From: Gammaproteobacteria bacterium
GTDB lineage: Bacteria > Pseudomonadota > Gammaproteobacteria > Thiohalospirales > Thiohalospiraceae
Direction: 5' to 3'
DNA: 33,661 nt
Assembly: GCA_015491735.1 (NCBI GenBank)
Contig: WFVH01000056.1
Coordinates: 1 to 33,661, forward strand
In this document: in pieces, positions 26,966 through 33,661 of the stretch
How the letters are laid out: each line of letters starts with the position of its first letter
Numbering within the stretch: the first letter of the stretch is position 1
Notes under the pieces: generated by a model
What the model was told of the DNA's origin: nothing
The model's input: the letters and a program-made list of their open reading frames with translations, nothing else
Databases searched by the model: none
Made by a program: the position numbers and the translations under genes

Positions 26966-27753
26966 ATCAACCGCTCCAGACAGAGCCGATGCCGTTTGTC
27001 AAACAGCCGCCGGGCGCCCAGGGATACCGAAACCATGGTGCCGAATCCGGTACCGGCAGCAATCAGAAACATGATCAGGATTTGATAGTTTACCGCGATA
27101 ACGGGGGGCGTTCCCGCCAGGATCTGGCCGGTCATCATCCCCGGCAGGCTGACGATACCGGCTGCCGCCATGGCGTTTATGATGGGCACCAGTCCTACCC
27201 TCATTGCCTCCCGGCGAATATCGGCAACCACCTCGCTCCAGCTACCGCCCAGCAGCAGCCGCTGCTCGATTACCTCACGCTGCTCCCAGGCATTGCGGGT
27301 GAGCTGATCCAGCCCCAAGCTGATACCGTTCATGGTGTTGCCCAGCAGCATTCCGAGCAGTGGAATAGCGTACTGGGGCAGATACCAGGGTTGATTGTTG
27401 ATAATGACGGTAAGCGCCAGGATGGTCACGCTGAAAGAGGACACGAACATCGACAGTGTGCCGAGACCGAATCCCCACCAGCCACGGAAGCGGCGCTTCT
27501 GCCGCACCATCACCTCCCGCCCCGCCATCAGCAGCATAACCAGCGAGACGAGTGTCAGCCAGGCCAGTTGCGCATTTGCAAACAGTGCCTTCAGCACCAG
27601 GCCAACCAGCAGCAGTTGGATGGTCGTGCGCAAAGCAGCGATAATCAGCTGCCGTCCCACGCCGAGATGCAGCATCCGGCTAAGGGCCGCCAACGCAATG
27701 ACCAGAATGGAGGCCAGCGCCAGATCCAGCGGTGTCAACGGGAGGATATTCAT
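26962..27753 (-). CDS. fetB: FetB/YbbM-type ABC transporter permease (putative iron exporter)
   Basis: This 263-residue hydrophobic protein has about seven membrane helices. It carries family landmarks GNTMNGISLGLDQL, PIINAMAAAGIVSLPGMMTGQILAG and AVNYQILIMFLIAAGTGFGT. The FetAB (YbbLM) system of E. coli is reported to export iron and protect against oxidative stress; the substrate here is inferred. It overlaps fetA by 4 bp upstream and sdhE by 4 bp downstream. Coupling a putative iron exporter with a flavoprotein assembly factor is unusual. Confidence 0.88.
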   Translation of the reverse strand: MNILPLTPLDLALASILVIALAALSRMLHLGVGRQLIIAALRTTIQLLLVGLVLKALFANAQLAWLTLVSLVMLLMAGREVMVRQKRRFRGWWGFGLGTLSMFVSSFSVTILALTVIINNQPWYLPQYAIPLLGMLLGNTMNGISLGLDQLTRNAWEQREVIEQRLLLGGSWSEVVADIRREAMRVGLVPIINAMAAAGIVSLPGMMTGQILAGTPPVIAVNYQILIMFLIAAGTGFGTMVSVSLGARRLFDKRHRLCLERLI

Positions 27754-28322
27754 CCGGTTTGTTCCAGCAGATGACCATCGCGTAACTCAAAGTGCCGGGT
27801 GGCAACGCGTCGAATCTGTTCCGGATCATGGCTCACCCAAAGAACCGCAACACCGTACTGGATGCGATATTTTTCCAGCAGCGTCTCCATCCGCCGAACG
27901 TTGGCGGGGTCGAGGCTGGCGGTGGGTTCATCGAGCAACAGCGCCTGGGGGCGGTTGGCCAGCAGGCGCAGCAGCGCCAGACGCTGACGCTCGCCGGTGG
28001 AGCAGCGCCTCACCTCCCACTCCAGTACCTGACCGGAAAACCCCAGCTGCTCCAGCCAGCCCGGCTCCAGCCCCCCCATGTGCTCTCCCACCCTTTCGTA
28101 CCACCATTTGCTCTCCGCCGGCAGCAGTCCGACCCGCCGGCGCCACTCCGGCGCGGGGAAAGAGTCACATGGCCGCTCATCCAGCCAAACCGTCCCCTGA
28201 TGGGGGTCGAGGTCGGCAATCGCCCGCAACAGCAGCGTTTTACCTGAACCGGACGCTCCCGACAGGCAAACGCACCGGGCGGGATCCACCCGCAGATCGA
28301 GTGGTCCGATGTGGTGAGTCAT
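27750..28322 (-). CDS. fetA: FetA/YbbL-type ABC transporter ATP-binding protein
   Basis: The short 190-residue ATPase has Walker A GASGSGKT (residues 22-29) and Walker B ALLLDEPTASLD with the switch histidine in WVSHDPEQ. The signature motif is degenerate (CSTGERQR instead of LSGGERQR). The ATG at 28320-28322 has AAGG 4 nt upstream. The open frame continues upstream without an ATG, GTG or TTG in a good context, so the first beta strand and aromatic A-loop appear reduced. It forms a coupled operon with fetB, sdhE and ygfX. Confidence 0.88.
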   Translation of the reverse strand: MTHHIGPLDLRVDPARCVCLSGASGSGKTLLLRAIADLDPHQGTVWLDERPCDSFPAPEWRRRVGLLPAESKWWYERVGEHMGGLEPGWLEQLGFSGQVLEWEVRRCSTGERQRLALLRLLANRPQALLLDEPTASLDPANVRRMETLLEKYRIQYGVAVLWVSHDPEQIRRVATRHFELRDGHLLEQTG

Positions 28323-28416
28323 CAGACCTTTGACGCGCAGCCGGCTCAGAGCCGTTTCCCTGACTGAATCTTCTTCATCCGCATATTGTATCCGGCAGCA
28401 TCAGCAGGCGCAGCAC

Positions 28417-28440
28417 AAAAAAAGGGGCACCGAAGTGCCC
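28417..28440 (-). terminator. Intrinsic terminator of glnK-amtB
   Basis: Read on the minus strand, GGGCAC-TTCG-GTGCCC (28425-28440, a 6-bp GC-rich stem with a very stable TTCG tetraloop) is followed directly by G/C and then seven T (28417-28423). It lies 36 bp downstream of the amtB stop and before fetA, so it ends the glnK-amtB transcript. Confidence 0.9.
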
Positions 28441-28475
28441 GCTTTCACAACTGTCCCCAGTCAGGCGGCAGCGTG

Positions 28476-29747
<1,272 letters not shown>

Positions 29748-29775
29748 TTGGCCACCCTCCACTGAGATGTTTTGA

Positions 29776-30129
<354 letters not shown>

Positions 30130-30183
30130 TCACGCTGGAACGGGTTGCCGGATTAATGATTAGTAGTACGACAGATGGCAGGA

Positions 30184-30199
30184 AGCACGGGTTGTGCCA
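30184..30199 (-). promoter_or_regulatory. Sigma-54 promoter of glnK-amtB
   Basis: The minus strand reads TGGCAC-AACCC-GTGCT, against the consensus TGGCAC-N5-TTGCW. The -24 box is perfect, the -12 GC is present and the spacing is exact; only one base departs. Transcription would start near 30173, giving a leader of about 60 nt before glnK. A family-B end motif (GTTGCCGGATTAATGAT, 30144-30160) lies in that leader. Confidence 0.8.
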
Positions 30200-30265
30200 G
30201 ATGGCGTTATTGTTTGTTTGTTCAGCGGGTTAATCTGAAGCAGCGTCCCTATGGTAACCATTTGC

Positions 30266-30280
30266 GCACTTTGCTGGTGC
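30266..30280. promoter_or_regulatory. Probable NtrC enhancer site
   Basis: GCACT-TTGCT-GGTGC fits the NtrC pattern GCACY-N5-RGTGC. It is centred about 100 bp upstream of the predicted sigma-54 start, the usual enhancer distance. A further palindrome AGTGCGCACT at 30292-30301 could be part of a second, weaker site. Confidence 0.65.
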
Positions 30281-30400
30281 GTAGGCTGGAGAGTGCGCAC
30301 TATTATGATCCCCAGGAACCACCGCTGTTGAAAACGCCAAATGAGGCTGAGGAAAACCCGGTACTGTAAACTTGGCCCGGTTCCCGGTACAATTCCTGCC

Positions 30401-30573
30401 GTAACGACTCAGCTTGCGCCTGAAACCCGTCATTTCCGCGTTGAAAAAGGGCCAGTTATGCCGAACAGGGGTTCCAGTGCCGCAGAGCACAAGGATGCGC
30501 GGGAGCGGCCCCGGCATAAACGCTCATTTTTCGCCTCGAACTGACGAATTTCAGGGGCAGTCTGAACAGTTAC
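30401..30573 (+). mobile_element. Palindromic MITE-like element, long-loop variant A
   Basis: The arms match the 121-bp core family (GTAACGACTCAGC to CTGAACAGTTAC). The apex carries about 50 extra bases between TTATGCC and GGCATAA, making 173 bp, and there is no 31-bp tail. It shares this insert with the copy at 32455-32627. No matching 8-bp flanks are present. It lies between the glnK control region and ubiK; its right end is 40 bp before the ubiK start. The rest of the 499-bp glnK-ubiK gap holds the sigma-54 and NtrC sites. Confidence 0.82.
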
Positions 30574-30613
30574 CATTAATTTTTACAATATCGCCGAGTA
30601 GTTTCTCCCTGCC

Positions 30614-30868
30614 ATGATAAATACCGACTTTCTGGACAATCTCGTACGCCAAGTCATGCAAAGACTTCCCGGTAGCGATAGCCGCCTGGTGGATGATTTG
30701 GAAAAGAACCTGCGTGCCGCCATGTACGGGGTATTCAGCCGCATGGATCTGGTGACCCGCGAGGAGTTCGATCTGCAGACCGAACTGCTTGCCCGCAGCC
30801 GCGCCAAGCTGGAGCAGCTGGAGCAGCAGATTGCTGAACTGGAAGCACAGCTAGACAAGAACCGTTGA
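30614..30868 (+). CDS. ubiK: Ubiquinone biosynthesis accessory factor UbiK (YqiC family)
   Basis: The 84-residue protein has an amphipathic N-terminal part (NTDFLDNLVRQVMQRLP) and a C-terminal coiled coil (about residues 48-82; EEFDLQTELLARSRAKLEQL), the known layout of YqiC/UbiK. UbiK helps the soluble ubiquinone-synthesis complex with UbiJ and binds lipids. It is divergent from glnK and precedes comM by 10 bp, a conserved neighbourhood. Confidence 0.92.
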   Translation: MINTDFLDNLVRQVMQRLPGSDSRLVDDLEKNLRAAMYGVFSRMDLVTREEFDLQTELLARSRAKLEQLEQQIAELEAQLDKNR

Positions 30869-30878
30869 GTTCCGCTGG

Positions 30879-32411
30879 ATGCCGCTGGCTACCATCTACA
30901 GCCGGGCGCAGCAGGGTATCGAAGCGCCTCTGGTCACTATTGAGGTACATCTCTCCAACGGCCTGCCTGCGCTGAATATCGTTGGGTTACCGGAAACAGC
31001 GGTCAAGGAGAGCAAGGATCGGGTGCGTGGCGCGATCCTGAACAGCCGTTTTGAATTTCCGATGCGGCGCATCACCGTCAATCTGGCACCTGCTGATTTG
31101 CCCAAGGAAGGAGGCCGGTTCGATCTGCCTATCGCTCTCGGTATCCTCGCAGCCTCAGGGCAGATTCCCTCCCGCTCGCTGAATCAATATGAGTTTCTTG
31201 GTGAGCTTGCACTAAGCGGGGAGTTACGCCCGGTGCGGGGAATACTTCCGGCCGCACTGCAAACCCGCACAGCCGGGCGCGCGCTGGTGGTTTCAGGGGG
31301 GAATGCTGAAGAGGCGGCGCGGGTGGAAGGGTTGAACGTCATGGCCACCGATCATTTGCTGGCGATCTGCGCCCATTTCAGTGGTGGCAGAGCGCTCGAA
31401 AACCATGTTCCGCAACAGGCCGGAAACCGCCTTGTGGCGGAAGAGGATCTCTCCGAGATTTGCGGTCAGCATCTTGCCAAGCGAGCGTTGGAGATTGCCG
31501 CTGCCGGTGGCCACAGTTTGCTGATGAGCGGGCCGCCAGGGACGGGTAAAACCATGCTGGCACGGCGTCTGCCCGGCATTTTACCGGCGATGACCGGGCA
31601 GGAGGCGCAGGAGACGGCGGCTATCCAGTCAATCAGTGATGCCGGTTTCGATATCGGAAAGTGGGGAGTCCGGCCATTCCGCGCTCCGCATCACACCGCC
31701 TCGGGCGTTGCGTTGGTGGGTGGCGGCAGCCAGCCGCGTCCTGGTGAGATATCGCTGGCGCACAACGGCGTATTGTTCCTGGATGAACTTCCGGAGTTCG
31801 ATCGGCGGGTGCTGGAGGTGTTGCGGGAGCCTGTCGAGTCGGGATTCATAACCATCTCACGGGCGGCCCGCCAGGCGGAGTTTCCTGCCCGGTTTCAGCT
31901 CATCGCCGCCATGAACCCCTGTCCTTGCGGCTATCTGGGCCACGCCAGTGGGCGTTGCCGTTGTACACCGGATCAGATCCAGCGCTACCGCGGCAAGCTG
32001 TCCGGTCCGTTGTTGGACCGGATCGATATGTGTATCGAGGTTCCGGCGGTGCCGCTGAGCCAACTGGAGCAGATGGCAGGAGAGAAGAGTGAAACCAGCG
32101 CCCAGGTTCGTGCCCGTGTGGAAGCTGCCCGCTGCAGACAACTTCAGCGGAGTGGCGTGCCCAATGCGCAGCTTGGTAACCGGGCGATCACCCAGCACTG
32201 TTTCCTGCAAGAGCGGGATCGCCGATTGCTGGAGCGGGCCATCGAGCAACTGGGCCTGTCTGCCCGCACCTATCATCGCGTGCTCAAACTTGCCCGAACC
32301 ATCGCCGATCTGGATGGTGCGCAACAAATTATGACGCCACACATTACCGAGGCGATCAGTTACCGGAGGCTGGATCACCGCACCAATAACGGTGGAGTTG
32401 CCAGCTTATAG
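30879..32411 (+). CDS. comM: YifB/ComM-family Mg-chelatase-like AAA+ helicase
   Basis: ComM is a hexameric helicase that drives branch migration during natural transformation. The 510-residue protein has the N-terminal Lon-like domain (VEVHLSNGLPALNIVGLPETAVKESKDRVR in part), Walker A GPPGTGKT at residues 218-225 and Walker B VLFLDELPEF. The MNPCPCGYLGH cysteine stretch and the C-terminal Mg_chelatase_C region (LSARTYHRVLKLARTIADL) complete it. Length is normal. It is probably co-transcribed with ubiK. A long-loop palindromic element follows 43 bp after the stop. Confidence 0.96.
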   Translation: MPLATIYSRAQQGIEAPLVTIEVHLSNGLPALNIVGLPETAVKESKDRVRGAILNSRFEFPMRRITVNLAPADLPKEGGRFDLPIALGILAASGQIPSRSLNQYEFLGELALSGELRPVRGILPAALQTRTAGRALVVSGGNAEEAARVEGLNVMATDHLLAICAHFSGGRALENHVPQQAGNRLVAEEDLSEICGQHLAKRALEIAAAGGHSLLMSGPPGTGKTMLARRLPGILPAMTGQEAQETAAIQSISDAGFDIGKWGVRPFRAPHHTASGVALVGGGSQPRPGEISLAHNGVLFLDELPEFDRRVLEVLREPVESGFITISRAARQAEFPARFQLIAAMNPCPCGYLGHASGRCRCTPDQIQRYRGKLSGPLLDRIDMCIEVPAVPLSQLEQMAGEKSETSAQVRARVEAARCRQLQRSGVPNAQLGNRAITQHCFLQERDRRLLERAIEQLGLSARTYHRVLKLARTIADLDGAQQIMTPHITEAISYRRLDHRTNNGGVASL

Positions 32412-32454
32412 CATTATCATGTTGGAATGGCTCAGCGAATTGTTATCTATTATG

Positions 32455-32627
32455 ATAGTTGCCCAGATTGCCCCTGAAATTCGTCAGTTCGAGGCGAAAA
32501 ATGTGAGTTTACGCCGGGGCCGCTCTCGCGCATCCCCATGCTCCGCGGCATTGGAACCCCTGTTCAGCATAAATGACCCTTTTTCAACGCGGAAATGGCG
32601 GGTTTGCGGGGCAAGCTGAGTCGTTAC
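32455..32627 (-). mobile_element. Palindromic MITE-like element, long-loop variant B
   Basis: It is the reverse-orientation counterpart of 30401-30573: same arms, same extra apex sequence (for example CGCCGGGGCCGCTC, GGAACCCCTGTTC), about 173 bp. The end near 32455 has decayed, while the other end keeps GAGTCGTTAC. It occupies most of the 243-bp gap between comM and the DNA glycosylase gene and ends 27 bp before the latter's start, so that gene's promoter may lie inside it. Confidence 0.8.
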
Positions 32628-32654
32628 CTCTTTTTTTCTTGTCAACACAGAACG

Positions 32655-33479
32655 ATGCCGGAAGGACCAGAAATCCGGCGGGCAGCCGAACAGGTGGCTG
32701 CTGCCGTCGCGGGAAGGGAGGTGAGGCAGCTGTATTTTGCTTTTGATCACCTCAAACGTTATGAATCTCTACTGGCGGAGAGCGCTATCCGCGCAGTGGA
32801 AACATACGGAAAAGCCATGCTGATTCGTTTCAGCTGTGGTTTAAGCATCTATAGTCATAATCAGCTTTATGGCCGCTGGTATATCTGCAAAGCGGGTGGG
32901 CGTCCACGAACCAGGCGTCAGTTGAGGCTGGCTATCGATAACAGCGAGTGTTCTGCACTGCTATACAGTGCGTCCGATATTGCTGTTTTGAGGGATGATG
33001 AAATTGCCGTTCACCCCTTTATCGGAAAGTTGGGGCCGGATGTTCTATCCCCCCAAACCAGCGAGGCGATGATTATTGAGCGGTTGCGGGACAAGCGTTT
33101 TCGTAACCGGCAGCTGGGTGGTTTGCTGACTGCGCAGTCTTTTGTTGCCGGCCTGGGGAATTATCTGCGCAGTGAAATTCTGTTCGTTAGCGGCTTGTCT
33201 CCAGCCTGTCAGCCGAAACAGCTGGATGAGCGGCAGCTTGAACAGCTTGCCACCGCCATTCTCGTTTTGCCGCGGCAATCCTATGAAACGGATGGCATAA
33301 CCAATGAACCCCACAACGCCAGACGATTGATTCAGCAGGGCGCGAGTTTCGAGGAGGCCCGGTTCTGGGTGTTTCGGCGGGAGAGCCGGCCTTGTTACCG
33401 TTGTGGAACGCCCATTGTCCGCGTTAGGCGGGGAGGGCAACCTGTTTACCTGTGCCCTCACTGCCAACGCAATTGCTAG
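32655..33479 (+). CDS. nei: Formamidopyrimidine-DNA glycosylase/endonuclease VIII (Nei-like)
   Basis: The enzyme removes oxidised bases and nicks the abasic site. From the ATG at 32655 it is 274 residues, beginning MPEGPEIRRA with catalytic P2 and E3; the Fpg/Nei family requires the processed N-terminal proline, which fixes this start against the longer frame. Other landmarks are YGKAMLIRF, the H2TH region LLTAQSFVAGLGNYLRSEIL, and a C-terminal zinc finger CYRCG to CPHCQRNC (final 28 residues). PEGPEIRR and the helix-two-turn-helix favour Nei over Fpg (MPELPEVE). Confidence 0.93.
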   Translation: MPEGPEIRRAAEQVAAAVAGREVRQLYFAFDHLKRYESLLAESAIRAVETYGKAMLIRFSCGLSIYSHNQLYGRWYICKAGGRPRTRRQLRLAIDNSECSALLYSASDIAVLRDDEIAVHPFIGKLGPDVLSPQTSEAMIIERLRDKRFRNRQLGGLLTAQSFVAGLGNYLRSEILFVSGLSPACQPKQLDERQLEQLATAILVLPRQSYETDGITNEPHNARRLIQQGASFEEARFWVFRRESRPCYRCGTPIVRVRRGGQPVYLCPHCQRNC

Positions 33480-33510
33480 TACTCCGTCAAGGTGATAACT
33501 TAGGATTCAG

Positions 33511-33661
33511 GTAACTATTCAGCTCACCCCTGAAATTCGCCATTTCTGCGTTGAAAAATGGTCATTTACACGCGTAAACTCCCATTTTTCGCCTTGAACT
33601 GACGAATTTCAGGGGCAATCTGAACAGTTACCGGCCTGTTTCATACCATGCTGAATAGTTA
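33511..33661 (+). mobile_element. Palindromic MITE-like element, copy 5 (cut by window edge)
   Basis: The core is 33511-33631, and the tail runs to the window end one base short of its final C. It starts 31 bp after the nei stop. The left flank is GGATTCAG; the matching right flank would lie just outside the window. Confidence 0.88.

Noticed and set aside
30175-30369. A 64-codon plus-strand ORF upstream of ubiK
   Set aside because: It covers the glnK sigma-54 promoter and NtrC site and has no recognisable features, so it is most likely chance.

Overview
The window looks like chromosome of a moderately GC-rich gammaproteobacterium. The evidence is gene content and order: rpoE-rseA-rseB-rseC, mucD, a glutaredoxin, lepA-lepB-rnc-era-recO-pdxJ-acpS, divergent nadB, and glnK-amtB facing ubiK-comM. 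This mix is common in Chromatiales-type and sulfur-oxidising lineages, but the sequence does not fix a genus. I see no rRNA, tRNA, CRISPR array, prophage or transposase gene.

Layout. (1) Positions 1-6747, minus strand: a surface-polysaccharide operon with Wzz, ManC, a LegB-type dehydratase, NeuC/LegG, NeuB/LegI, a NeuD/PglD-type acyltransferase and the start of a CBS-domain nucleotidyltransferase (PtmE-like). Together they point to a legionaminic- or sialic-acid-type nonulosonate; the LegC aminotransferase is not between legB and legG. (2) 6974-8629: a chemoreceptor with a C-terminal hemerythrin domain. (3) 9020-10290: a divergent NAD-synthase-like amidating enzyme paired with an acyl carrier protein. 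(4) 10703-18961: rarA, lolA, then the acpS-pdxJ-recO-era-rnc-lepB-lepA block, with many overlapping genes. (5) 19436-24588: glutaredoxin, mucD, and the sigma-E operon rseC-rseB-rseA-rpoE. (6) 24705-28322: nadB, converging on an ABC exporter-sdhE-ygfX operon. (7) 28417-30300: amtB-glnK with an intrinsic terminator and a convincing sigma-54 promoter plus NtrC-type site. (8) 30614-33479, plus strand: ubiK, comM and an Fpg/Nei DNA glycosylase.

The most striking feature is an interspersed, non-coding palindromic element in most of the larger gaps from 10 kb onward. Five copies have the same design: a 121-bp foldback core bounded by GTAACTRTTCAG ends, plus a 31-bp tail ending in a third copy of that end, 152 bp in all. 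Two copies have perfect 8-bp flanking direct repeats (CTCTGTTA at 10372/10532; TTCAGGTT at 12774/12934) and a third has 7 of 8, so these are mobile MITE-like elements and not generic REP sequences. They sit next to stop codons. One supplies the stop codon of mucD. Another has become a perfect 47-bp inverted repeat between acpS and lolA. Two copies are long-loop variants (about 173 bp) and one is decayed. A second, weaker family of about 186 bp has TTGCCGGRTTA-type ends.

All functional calls rest on reading the proteins by eye. No database search was possible.
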